From: Prochloron sp965198675
GTDB lineage: Bacteria > Cyanobacteriota > Cyanobacteriia > Cyanobacteriales > Prochloraceae
NCBI GenBank assembly: GCA_965198675.1
Contig: OZ240666.1
Location: forward strand, 1,674,001 to 1,738,000
Direction: 5' to 3'
Length of the DNA stretch: 64,000 nt
In this document: piece after piece, positions 49,151-56,553 of the stretch
Position numbering within the stretch: the stretch's first letter is position 1
Layout of the letters: every line of letters starts with the position of its first letter
Notes under the pieces: generated by a model
The model's input: the letters and a program-made list of their open reading frames with translations, nothing else
Database searches by the model: none
Told to the model about the DNA's origin: nothing
Translations under genes and position numbers: made by a program

Positions 49151-50752
49151 TTAAAAGTAATTTTGAGCAGTTGCTAAATGCTTGATTAAGGTAGACTGAG
49201 AGAGGGTACTTTGAATATGACTCCAAGGCAATGTTTGCCCAATTTCCCAGTCTTCATGAACGTAATAAGGTAGTTCTGGGAGTTGTCCTTTTAGTTGTTT
49301 AAAAGCCCGCTTGTAACTGCCAAGAGTGGCTCCATATTCTCTGGTTAATTCTAATAGGGGAGCCAGACGGCGATCGCCCCGAGAAATTACAGCTTGAATC
49401 ACGGACCAATTATAACTTTCTGGACGAAAATCAATCCCCTTTAGTTGCTTTTGTAACCACTCCATGCGCTTTTTACTTTCTTTTTTTACTCCCAACCATT
49501 GAAATGGTGTATGAGCTTTGGGTACAAATGTACTACATCCCAGGGTTAACCGTAAACCAGAGGCAGCTTTTTGCACTGCTTTCATCATATCTACAGTTGC
49601 TTCTAAGTCGGTTAATTCTTCCCCGGGAATACCCACCATACCGTAAAACTTTAACCCTCGTAACCCTCCTATCTTAGCATTAACTGCTGCTTGGATAATC
49701 TCCTCGTTGGTTAATTTTTTATTGACAATCTTTCTCAGCCTTTCCGAACCGCTTTCGACAGCGATTGTGAGGGAGCGAGTATCTCGTTGGGCTAAGGTTT
49801 TGGCTAACTTCTCCGTCACCGTATTAGTGCGCACGGAAGCAATACTCAAACGCACTTGCTCATATTTCGGTTGGGCGATATAATCTAATAAAGCCTCAAA
49901 CTGGGGATGTTGAGTTACGGAAGCTCCTAATAAACCAAGACGATCCGTTACTTGTAGTCCTTTTTCAATAGCAGGAATTAAAGAATCTGTTAAACTAGCA
50001 GTGCGGAAAGGTAAAGTCAGATAACTTGCTAAACAGAAGCGGCACATTTCCGGACAACTTCGCACTACTTCTACCATGTAAATGTTTTCCCACGCAGCCT
50101 TTGCTGTCACTACTGTGGAAGTGGAGAGGGTGTTACCTCCATAGGTTTGCTTTTGAATTTGAGCAGGAATATGCTGAGCTATGGGTTGAATAGACTGGAT
50201 TGGTCCATCTATACTATGATAGGATACGGTGTAGAGACTGGGAATGTAAATACCTGGAATGTGAGCGAGATGAAGTAATTGAGTGGAGCGATCGCCTTTG
50301 CGTATTTCCTGATAAGCATTGATGAAATTATCCAGCAGGTTTTCTCCATCTCCCAGTAAGATAATATCGAAGAAAGGAGCAAAAGGTTCCGGATTAGCTG
50401 TTAAAACGGGACCACCACCGAAGACTAAGGGGTGGTTGTCGTTTCGTTTACTGCTGTGAAAGGGAATATTTAGAGACTCCAGGAGGTTGAGAATATTGAT
50501 ATAATCTAATTCCCAGGAGAGAGAGAAACCGAGCATTTCCGGGTATGAAGGTAAGGGTTCCCTCATATCGGTAAATAGACGACTCACTTGAATATCCCAG
50601 CGCATAGCTAAGGTTGCCCACACAATCTGATATCCTAAACTAGTAATACCCACACTATATTCGTTGGGAAATGCGAAAATAGTCGGTATAGCGTCAGTTT
50701 TGGGAGTGGAAGGAGTAAAAAGAAGGCGCTCGGAATCAAATATTGTCTTCAT
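49151..50752 (-). CDS. B12-binding-type radical SAM protein
   Basis: A 533-residue protein. The first 170 residues form the cobalamin-binding-like domain without its usual His motif (LGYQIVWATLAMRWDIQVSR; LVFGGGPVLTANPEPFAPFF; DIILLGDGENLLDNF). The radical SAM domain has EVVRSCPEMCRFCLASYLTL, the CxxxCxxC cluster site, and ESGSERLRKIVNKKLTNEE plus KFYGMVGIPGEELTD. This type (TIGR03960-like) is common in cyanobacteria and of unknown reaction. Its first 126 codons and upstream region are tandemly duplicated at 50880-51385. Confidence 0.87.
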   Translation of the reverse strand: MKTIFDSERLLFTPSTPKTDAIPTIFAFPNEYSVGITSLGYQIVWATLAMRWDIQVSRLFTDMREPLPSYPEMLGFSLSWELDYINILNLLESLNIPFHSSKRNDNHPLVFGGGPVLTANPEPFAPFFDIILLGDGENLLDNFINAYQEIRKGDRSTQLLHLAHIPGIYIPSLYTVSYHSIDGPIQSIQPIAQHIPAQIQKQTYGGNTLSTSTVVTAKAAWENIYMVEVVRSCPEMCRFCLASYLTLPFRTASLTDSLIPAIEKGLQVTDRLGLLGASVTQHPQFEALLDYIAQPKYEQVRLSIASVRTNTVTEKLAKTLAQRDTRSLTIAVESGSERLRKIVNKKLTNEEIIQAAVNAKIGGLRGLKFYGMVGIPGEELTDLEATVDMMKAVQKAASGLRLTLGCSTFVPKAHTPFQWLGVKKESKKRMEWLQKQLKGIDFRPESYNWSVIQAVISRGDRRLAPLLELTREYGATLGSYKRAFKQLKGQLPELPYYVHEDWEIGQTLPWSHIQSTLSQSTLIKHLATAQNYF

Positions 50753-50879
50753 TTCATCTTATTTTAAGAAGGGTTCGCGCAAAGGCGCAAAGGCGCAAAA
50801 GGGGTAAGGGATTTAATTTTATCTTTATTCATCCGCTCCCGCCAAGGGCGGTTGCTTACGCAAAGCTTCGCAATTATCT
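50374..50879. repeat. 506 bp tandem duplication, unit 1
   Basis: It starts AAGGAGCAAAAGGTTCCGGA inside the radical SAM gene and ends GCTTCGCAATTATCT. Unit 2 (50880-51385) repeats it with only a handful of mismatches (for example ATTAGCTG against ATTGGCTG), at an offset of exactly 506 bp. The unit joins the radical SAM 5' part to the 3' tail of the Toprim-like gene. Confidence 0.92.
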
Positions 50880-51258
50880 AAGGAGCAAAAGGTTCCGGAT
50901 TGGCTGTTAAAACGGGACCACCACCGAAGACTAAGGGATGGTTGTCGTTTCGTTTACTGCTGTGGAAGGGAATATTTAGAGACTCCAGGAGGTTGAGAAT
51001 ATTGATATAATCTAATTCCCAGGAGAGAGAGAAACCGAGCATTTCCGGGTATGAAGGTAAGGGTTCCCTCATATCGGTAAATAGACGACTCACTTGAATA
51101 TCCCAGCGCATAGCTAAGGTTGCCCACACAATTTGATATCCTAAACTAGTAATACCCACACTATATTCGTTGGGAAATGCGAAAATAGTCGGTATAGCGT
51201 CAGTTTTGGGAGTGGAAGGAGTAAAAAGAAGGCGCTCGGAATCAAATATTGTCTTCAT
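50878..51258 (-). pseudogene. N-terminal duplicate of the B12-type radical SAM gene
   Basis: 126 residues identical or nearly so to the start of the radical SAM protein (MKTIFDSERLLFTPSTPKTD to ANPEPFAP), ending at a stop at the duplication border. It has no radical SAM core. It may still be transcribed because it carries the same upstream sequence as the intact gene. Confidence 0.92.
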
Positions 51259-51385
51259 TTCATCTTATTTTAAGAAGGGTTCGCGCAAAGGCGCAAAGGC
51301 GCAAAGGGAGTAAGGGATTTAATTTTATCTTTATTCATCCGCTCCCGCCAAGGGCGGTTGCTTACGCAAAGCTTCGCAATTATCT
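50880..51385. repeat. 506 bp tandem duplication, unit 2
   Basis: Second unit of the duplication, ending TTCGCAATTATCT at 51385 inside the Toprim-like coding region. Both outer genes remain complete because the breakpoints lie inside them and the duplicated DNA is between. Confidence 0.92.
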
Positions 51386-52065
51386 GCGGTTAGGTATTTA
51401 ATCTTATCACACAATTTCAGGAAATGTCCCAAAGTAAGTAATTGTTTTGGTTTATCCTGGATACGTTTCTGTAATTGCTCTAAATACTCCTCTTTTAATA
51501 CGTCTCCAGGATTTCTTTTAGTATAGCTTATCCTTCTCGCACCGAATATTGCTTTCAGATAAGCTTGATGAAACTTAGCATGAGTGGCAAAACCCTTATA
51601 CTTACCCATGTTTTCTGGATTTTTGTCGGCAACATCGTAATAACGAGTATAATCTAATAAGGGTTGAGTTTGAGGGTTCCGCAAGAAAACTTTGCGATTG
51701 CCTAAAAACCAAGTCTCTATACATCTGTTTTGGACTATTATAACCAATGCTGTGTTCCCTAGCTCTAATTTTTTCTCACGGATACATTCATGAATCTCAT
51801 CTTGGCGTTCAGAAACGGTGTCTTCGTCGGCATCTAAACAAAGTACCAAGTAATTATACTTGCCATTATCCCTGATTTCCTCAATTGCCGTGGGAAGATG
51901 TTGCTGGATAATGGAAGGATATCCTTGAGCGCTAATGAGAAAGTAGTTATTTCGCTCCACGTCATCGTAATTATCAACTCTTGTGAGGGTTGGGAGAAGA
52001 TGACTTAGCCAAGCGGGATACACTTTTGCTTCGGTTTTTCCTTCCACGAGAAAGTATAGATTCAT
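51331..52065 (-). CDS. Toprim-like protein, partner of the AAA ATPase
   Basis: A 244-residue protein. MNLYFLVEGKTEAKVYPAWL supplies the Toprim-type Glu (E8). YNYLVLCLDADEDTVSERQD gives the DxD pair (D78, D80) after a central region, so the metal site of a Toprim nuclease fold (DUF4276/DUF4435-like) appears complete. The C-terminal half is helical with CIETWFLGNRKVFLRNPQTQ and KGFATHAKFHQAYLKAIFGA. The ATG overlaps the ATPase stop by 4 bp. ATPase plus Toprim pairs are the theme of OLD/Gabija/PARIS-type defence systems. The last ten residues fall in GCCAAGGGCGG repeat sequence. Confidence 0.75.
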   Translation of the reverse strand: MNLYFLVEGKTEAKVYPAWLSHLLPTLTRVDNYDDVERNNYFLISAQGYPSIIQQHLPTAIEEIRDNGKYNYLVLCLDADEDTVSERQDEIHECIREKKLELGNTALVIIVQNRCIETWFLGNRKVFLRNPQTQPLLDYTRYYDVADKNPENMGKYKGFATHAKFHQAYLKAIFGARRISYTKRNPGDVLKEEYLEQLQKRIQDKPKQLLTLGHFLKLCDKIKYLTADNCEALRKQPPLAGADE

Positions 52066-53204
52066 TCTACTGCAATACCTTCGCTATAGTCTGGGTGATT
52101 AATTAGTTGCATAAAAGCTTTGTGTTTGGATTTACCCAACTTCAAGTCTTGCGTATCTTTGACAGTGACGACTCCTCCTTTGCGAGTCACTATTTTCCAG
52201 AATGCTTGGGGAATGTTGTTGATAATATAAGGGTGATGACTGGTAATGATGAATTGAAAGTCCCGCTCCTCTCCTAGGAAGTCTTCGGCGATAATATCAA
52301 TACAGTTTACTCCCAAACTGTTTTCAAATTCATCGATAATCATCACACTACCGGGGGGTGATAGATATAATTCACAGATAAAGTTCAGTGTTTTGCGCAT
52401 TCCAGATGAAAGATTAGATTCATGGATCCAATCCTCGACTCCTTTTTCTTTTATATAAATAACAGGCACATGCACATTCTTAAATGGCACATTATTCACC
52501 CATTCTATCTTAATATCCTCTACTTGAACAAATATATCACAAAACGATTCTTTTAGAGTGCAAAATTGTTTGAAAAAATGATTATGTAAAACTGAGAGCT
52601 TAACTAATAGAGGCCAATTGCTGTTTTGGATGTCGTCTAAATCCTTGGGATATTCTGGAACATCATTTGAACTAGAAAGCTCATGATATCGAAACAACTC
52701 AACCTCAAATAATTTTTTGGTGTCACTAACAATAATTTTTTGCCACTCTTGTTGTATAGCTGCTATATCATCTTCGAGACTAAAAATGGCAACTAGACTC
52801 TGGTAAGGAGATAGCTTGGGAGTTATATTACCTTTGAAACGAATTTCATCTTGATTTCTTTCTACAATAACTTTCCCATCAATTTCTAAAATTTCACGAC
52901 TAATATTGTATCCATCATCCTCATCCTCTTGTTGTCGCAAGTCAAAAAATCGACTAAATTCTTTGGTTTGAAACTCTCCTTGCCAGCGATATTTAGTCCC
53001 ATCATCTCCGGCAAAAGTAACATCCCATTTTACTCCCTTGAGAGATTCACCCAGTGTGATTTTGCGTAAATTATGAATTGATTCAATAATTTTCGTTTTT
53101 CCAACACCAGACACCCCCACCAATAGATTAAACTTGTGGAAGGTAATGGGGGGAAAGCCCCAGTCGATATTTTTATCCCAATATTCTAGTTGTTCAATTT
53201 TCAT
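52062..53204 (-). CDS. AAA15/AAA21-type ATPase, OLD-like
   Basis: A 380-residue SMC/ABC-like ATPase. Walker A is GVSGVGKTK at 30-38, the ABC-like signature region LSSGMRKTLNFICELYLSPP, Walker B SVMIIDEFENSLG near residue 290 and the switch ITSHHPYIINN. The inserted middle (about 90-250) is helical and unlike SMC coiled coils. It resembles ATPases of OLD-family, retron and PARIS-type anti-phage systems in which the ATPase senses the invader and releases a Toprim effector. It is followed at once by the Toprim-like gene (ATGA overlap), so the two form one unit. Upstream 400 bp has no other gene. Confidence 0.82.
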   Translation of the reverse strand: MKIEQLEYWDKNIDWGFPPITFHKFNLLVGVSGVGKTKIIESIHNLRKITLGESLKGVKWDVTFAGDDGTKYRWQGEFQTKEFSRFFDLRQQEDEDDGYNISREILEIDGKVIVERNQDEIRFKGNITPKLSPYQSLVAIFSLEDDIAAIQQEWQKIIVSDTKKLFEVELFRYHELSSSNDVPEYPKDLDDIQNSNWPLLVKLSVLHNHFFKQFCTLKESFCDIFVQVEDIKIEWVNNVPFKNVHVPVIYIKEKGVEDWIHESNLSSGMRKTLNFICELYLSPPGSVMIIDEFENSLGVNCIDIIAEDFLGEERDFQFIITSHHPYIINNIPQAFWKIVTRKGGVVTVKDTQDLKLGKSKHKAFMQLINHPDYSEGIAVE

Positions 53205-53612
53205 GAGCGAACCTCCGTAGTTCTATAAAATCACTATAACAGGATGAAATGAGAATGTCAAGGGAAATTGTATAGCAGTTATCAGTTACTCGTAATTCAC
53301 GTACCATGCCAATTAAATTGCAGTCAGAAAGCGGGTTAGAACATTTCTGGTCAAACTAGATCCAACTCACTTGGGGGTCTCAATATTAGGGCGGCGGTTG
53401 CTGTAAAATAAATCTTAAATTCCTTATATAGCACTACTATTGCAGTTTAGGACACTTCGCTGCTGTCGGGCCCGCGAATAAATTTGGGCTGCTGAGGCAA
53501 GTCCACCTGGGGTGAACTACGGTTGGACCTCTGAACCCCACTCTCTTCATGTAAGATATAATGAAAGAGAAGGTTTCCACTATCTTTCCCAGCCTACACC
53601 ATCTGACCACCC
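53205..53612. other. 408 bp intergenic region
   Basis: No gene. It holds the likely promoter of the ATPase-Toprim unit (AT-rich near 53225-53245) and a degenerate GGTAACTG-type module near 53278-53312 (GTTATCAGTTACTCGTAATT, CACGTACCATG). GAACTACGGTTGGACC near 53515 is unassigned. Confidence 0.45.
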
Positions 53613-53897
53613 ATGTACATTACCATTGAACTACCGGACGAGATAAGTAATCAACTGGAACTGCAAACCGCCCAAATTTCCCGCCGTATATTAGAACTCA
53701 TTGTAGCTGACTACTATCATCGGGGTAAAATTGGAGCTGCTGAAGTAGGTCGTATGCTCAACTTCTCGTCCCGTTGGGAAACTTACGCATTCCTGAAAGG
53801 TGAAAAAGCTTATTTACCTTATACTGAAGAAGATTTGGAGCAGGATCGCCAAATCCTTGATAGACTGTTAGACAGGAAGTCAACAACCCACCGCTAA
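53613..53897 (+). CDS. UPF0175 family antitoxin-like protein
   Basis: A 94-residue protein: MYITIELPDEISNQLELQTA, RRILELIVADYYHRGKIGAA, EVGRMLNFSSRWETYAFLKG and YTEEDLEQDRQILDRLLDRK. This is the UPF0175 pattern, a small helix-turn-helix-type protein commonly followed by a DUF3368 PIN-like toxin gene. Here that toxin gene starts 1.64 kb downstream, beyond the IscB element. The last residues (STTHR) appear to be encoded by element DNA, so the original stop was probably a few bases after LLDRK. Confidence 0.85.
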   Translation: MYITIELPDEISNQLELQTAQISRRILELIVADYYHRGKIGAAEVGRMLNFSSRWETYAFLKGEKAYLPYTEEDLEQDRQILDRLLDRKSTTHR

Positions 53898-54118
53898 CCC
53901 TGCGGGTATAGCGGGGGCTTGAAAATAGCCCGTAGTTGACCAGCCTAAGTTCTACGAGAACTACGTTTTTTAAGCCATCACACCTACAAATGCGTTGCTA
54001 GTTTGTAGCTCTGTGGTTAACAGTTAAACATCTGTAATTGGGTTAAGGAAGTGCTGTTAGCGTAAAAAAAACTTAAAAAACATTGGCGAAGCGAACTTCA
54101 CCCTAATAATAGGAGTTT
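53885..54118 (+). ncRNA. putative omega-RNA (HEARO-type) of the intact IscB element
   Basis: Directly 5' of iscB and without an open frame. Stems include CCGCTAACCCTGCGGGTATA with GCGGGGG, AGCCCGTAGTTGACCAGCCT, GTTCTACGAGAACTACG and CTACAAATGCG/TTTGTAG pairings. Known IscB omega-RNAs lie in this position and take their guide from the flank just 5' of the scaffold, which here is the end of the antitoxin gene. Not aligned to a covariance model. Confidence 0.65.
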
Positions 54119-54123
54119 AACCC

Positions 54124-55473
54124 ATGCGGGTATTTGTATTAGATAAAAACAAAAAACCGTTAAATCCAACCCATCCCGCCAGAGCGAGGAAATTGCTTAA
54201 ATCGGGACGAGCCAAGGTTTTAAAGCGGTTTCCATTCACCATTATTCTGCAAGATGTAGAAGGAGGCGTAGGGACGTTGCATGCAACGTCCCTACAAAAT
54301 GTTTGTCAGCTAAACAGAAACGACGTGATTGGACATGGCGAGGCAACCGAGCCGTCCCTCACCCTCAAAATTGACCCCGGCTCTAAGACGACAGGACTCG
54401 CAATCCTGCAAGGAAATCGCGTCATCTGGGGTGTAGAACTGACTCATCGCGGTCAACAAATTCGGGATCGCCTAACATCAAGACGGCAGTTGAGGCGTTC
54501 TCGACGCAACCGAAAAACGCGGTACAGAAAACCCAGATTTCTCAATCGAAAACGTCCTGACGGTTGGCTGGCTCCCAGCTTGATGTCGCGGGTTCATAAT
54601 ATCCTCACTTGGGTTAATCGGCTCTGTCGAATCTGTCCCATATCGGGGATTTCCCAAGAGCTAGTTCGCTTCGATACTCAAGCACTCCAAAACCCTGAAA
54701 TTTCTGGTGTTGAATATCAACAAGGGGAATTGTTTGGTTATGAAGTACGAGAGTATTTGCTCGAAAAGTGGAGACGTAAATGCGCTTATTGTGGTGCAGA
54801 AAATGTCCCGTTAGAAATCGAGCATATCAAGCCCAAATCCAAAGGTGGCAGCGATCGAGTTAGTAATTTAACTCTGGCTTGCCGTCCTTGCAATCAATCC
54901 AAGGGGAATCAAGAAATCGAACAGTTTCTATCGGGTCAACCTAATATTCTCAAGCGAATATTGGGGCAAACCAAGAAGCCTTTAGCGGATAGTGCAGCCG
55001 TCAATTCGACTCGCTGGAAACTGCATGAAGAGTTAAAGAAAACGGGATTACCTGTTGAGGTCTCCACGGGAGGATTGACAAAGTTTAATCGCACTCGTCA
55101 GAACTTTCCTAAAACCCATTGGCTCGATGCGGCTTGCGTTGGAAAAACCTCGCTTCGGCTAAAAATTGAGGTAAAAAACCCGCTTTTGATTACTGCTAAA
55201 GGACAGGGAACGAGGCCAATGTGTAGAACCGATAAATATGGTTTCCCAGCTCGTTATGTTCCTCGTCAAAAACAAGTCAAAGGATTCCAGACGGGAGACA
55301 TTGTTAAAGCGATTGTTCCCAAAGGGAAAAAGATTGGGACTTATGTTGGTCGCGTAGCCGTGCGTTCTACGGGAAGTTTCAATATTTCGACAAAGACTGG
55401 TCTCGTACAGGGAATCAGTCACAAATATTGCAGTCCAATTCACCAAAAGGATGGTTATGCGTATAACTATTGA
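54124..55473 (+). CDS. iscB: IscB RNA-guided HNH/RuvC nuclease
   Basis: A 449-residue intact frame. PLMP-type start MRVFVLDKNKKPLNPTHPAR with RARKLLKSGRAKV (RRXRR motif). RuvC-I LKIDPGSKTTGLAI with D84, Arg-rich bridge helix RRQLRRSRRNRKTRYRKPRF, RuvC-II near 177 (SQELVRFDTQ). HNH CAYCGAENVPLEIEHIKPKS ending CRPCNQSKGN, RuvC-III HWLDAACVG near 332. C-terminal RNA/TAM-contact domain with KYGFPARYVPRQKQVKGFQT. IscB proteins, ancestors of Cas9, cut DNA under guidance of an omega-RNA. About 30 residues between ILQDVEG and LKIDPG (46-78) are additional and include a palindromic repeat. All catalytic residues I can place are present. Confidence 0.94.
   Translation: MRVFVLDKNKKPLNPTHPARARKLLKSGRAKVLKRFPFTIILQDVEGGVGTLHATSLQNVCQLNRNDVIGHGEATEPSLTLKIDPGSKTTGLAILQGNRVIWGVELTHRGQQIRDRLTSRRQLRRSRRNRKTRYRKPRFLNRKRPDGWLAPSLMSRVHNILTWVNRLCRICPISGISQELVRFDTQALQNPEISGVEYQQGELFGYEVREYLLEKWRRKCAYCGAENVPLEIEHIKPKSKGGSDRVSNLTLACRPCNQSKGNQEIEQFLSGQPNILKRILGQTKKPLADSAAVNSTRWKLHEELKKTGLPVEVSTGGLTKFNRTRQNFPKTHWLDAACVGKTSLRLKIEVKNPLLITAKGQGTRPMCRTDKYGFPARYVPRQKQVKGFQTGDIVKAIVPKGKKIGTYVGRVAVRSTGSFNISTKTGLVQGISHKYCSPIHQKDGYAYNY
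54268..54295. repeat. perfect 28 bp palindrome inside iscB
   Basis: GTAGGGACGTTGCA and its exact reverse complement TGCAACGTCCCTAC. It is read in frame as GVGTLHATSLQ within the extra segment before RuvC-I. An imperfect member of the family is intergenic at 17241-17268. Confidence 0.9.
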
Positions 55474-55475
55474 TT

Positions 55476-55534
55476 GTATATCGTGGGGGCATCGAACCCC
55501 CACGATATACGCCCCCGTTTCCCTCCACGGGGGG
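55476..55534 (+). terminator. two strong hairpins at the right end of the IscB element
   Basis: GTATATCGTGGGGG...CCCCCACGATATAC (55476-55510) is a perfect 14 bp stem with a 7 base loop. CCCCCG...CGGGGG (55512-55534) follows. Such stems form the end recognised by the transposase in this group and would also stop iscB transcription. Confidence 0.75.
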
Positions 55535-55539
55535 TTCTG

Positions 55540-56017
55540 ATGATTGTTGTATCGAATACCTCCCCCATCAACTACTTGCTCCTTATTGGTCACATTAATC
55601 TTCTGCGGGAACTGTTTGAGCAAATTATCAAACAGTGAAGCAGTCTACAATGAGCTATCAGATCCAGCTGCTCCTTTATCAGTTCAAAATTGGATTACGG
55701 TTCCACCGAATTGGCTCAAAATTCAATCTGTCAGTCAAACTGCCGACACTTTGTTGAAACAACTGGATCCTGGAGAACCGGAAGCTATTATTTTAGCCGA
55801 AGAACTCAATGCAGATTTACTCCTGCTAGATGATATGAAAGCTCGACGTATTGCGACGGAAAAAGGATTGGCTATCACAGGTATCCTCGGTATTCTAGAT
55901 CGGGCAGCAACGATGAAAATCATGGATCTGTCTGCTGCTGTCAGAAGCCTCCAAAAGACCTCTTTCTGGACATCTGAGAGTTTGTTACAAAAGTTATTAA
56001 ATAAGCAAGAAACATAG
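55540..56017 (+). pseudogene. DUF3368 PIN-like toxin, frameshifted
   Basis: ATG 55540 gives MIVVSNTSPINYLLLIGHIN, LLRELFEQII, then a stop at KQ. One base shifted, EAVYNELSDPAAPLSVQNWI, QLDPGEPEAIILAEELNADL, LLLDDMKARRIATEKGLAIT and GILGILDRAATMKIMDL continue to 56017. These are the PIN-like acidic residues (SNTSP, DPGEPEAI, LLLDD) of DUF3368 toxins. The frameshift lies in AAACAGT near 55634-55640 (one base too many). Normally this would be an RNase-type toxin of about 155 residues. A single indel, so recent. Confidence 0.88.
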
Positions 56018-56068
56018 CAGCAATCCATGTTGGAGAAAGTGCCTCAACCCAACCTACGGCTCTCTTCC

Positions 56069-56530
56069 TCACCTCTCTGCGACTCTGCGTCTCTGCGTGA
56101 AACTTATACAATAACTATTAATCCCCCCGATCAACTCTTCTTCCCGACTGCCGATTTCTTGTAACTCTGCTATCATAGACTTAGCTGTTGCTGCATCTTT
56201 TTCCTGGAAAGCAGTGACAAAGGTGCGAGTTGCTTGAGCGTGATCACGATAGAATTGAACAAAACCAGAGCGATACTCTTCCAGTTGTTCATCCTTAATT
56301 TCCAGTTGCTCCATTTCCAGGGCTACTGCGTCAAAAGTATCCGCTACCCCCAGCACTTTTTCTTCATCTTTCGTTTGACTGTTCTTGTGACCTTCTTCAG
56401 ACATTTTATTCGCCAGAGCCATAATTTGCTCACACTGGTATACTGTAGAAGGAGCACAACTGACAGTCAAAAGACTCAGAGTCAGAGCTAGGGAAGCAAG
56501 AACAGCTGTTTTAGGGGGGAATAGTTTCAT
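56069..56530 (-). CDS. putative lipoprotein of unknown function
   Basis: A 153-residue protein with a lipoprotein signal: MKLFPPKTAVLASLALTLSL then LTVSC, with Cys25 as likely lipid site. The mature part is helical and acidic (EQIMALANKMSEEGHKNSQT; ALEMEQLEIKDEQLEEYRSG; IAELQEIGSREEELIGGINS). No family is recognised. The C-terminal end (SFTQRRRVAER) is encoded by a GCGACTCTGCGTCTCTGCGT repeat, so the tail was probably replaced. Only 23 bp separate its start from the thiO-thiG start on the other strand. Confidence 0.7.
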   Translation of the reverse strand: MKLFPPKTAVLASLALTLSLLTVSCAPSTVYQCEQIMALANKMSEEGHKNSQTKDEEKVLGVADTFDAVALEMEQLEIKDEQLEEYRSGFVQFYRDHAQATRTFVTAFQEKDAATAKSMIAELQEIGSREEELIGGINSYCISFTQRRRVAER

Positions 56531-56553
56531 TGGTTAATGGCAAACAAGACCTC

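Larger units (their letters stand above)
53880..55539. mobile_element. iscB: IscB-type (IS200/IS605-group) element between antitoxin and toxin genes
   Basis: If the segment is removed, the antitoxin end GACAGGAAG joins TGATGATTGTTG, giving an overlapping stop/start of antitoxin and toxin genes, the usual layout. The element holds a structured leader, iscB and two strong hairpins at its right end (55476-55534). There is no tnpA. The left end has CACCGCTAACCCTGCGGGTA/TAGCGGGGG. Ends are inferred from the restored gene order, to within a few bases. Confidence 0.75.

Noticed and set aside
51331..51385. Toprim-like gene truncated by the duplication
   Set aside because: The intact gene is at the outer edge of unit 2; the extra copy of its tail in unit 1 is the duplicated piece.
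55476..55510. Inverted repeat as IS terminal repeat of a DDE element
   Set aside because: Both arms are adjacent, forming one hairpin, as in IS200/IS605-group ends; there is no matching copy at the left end.
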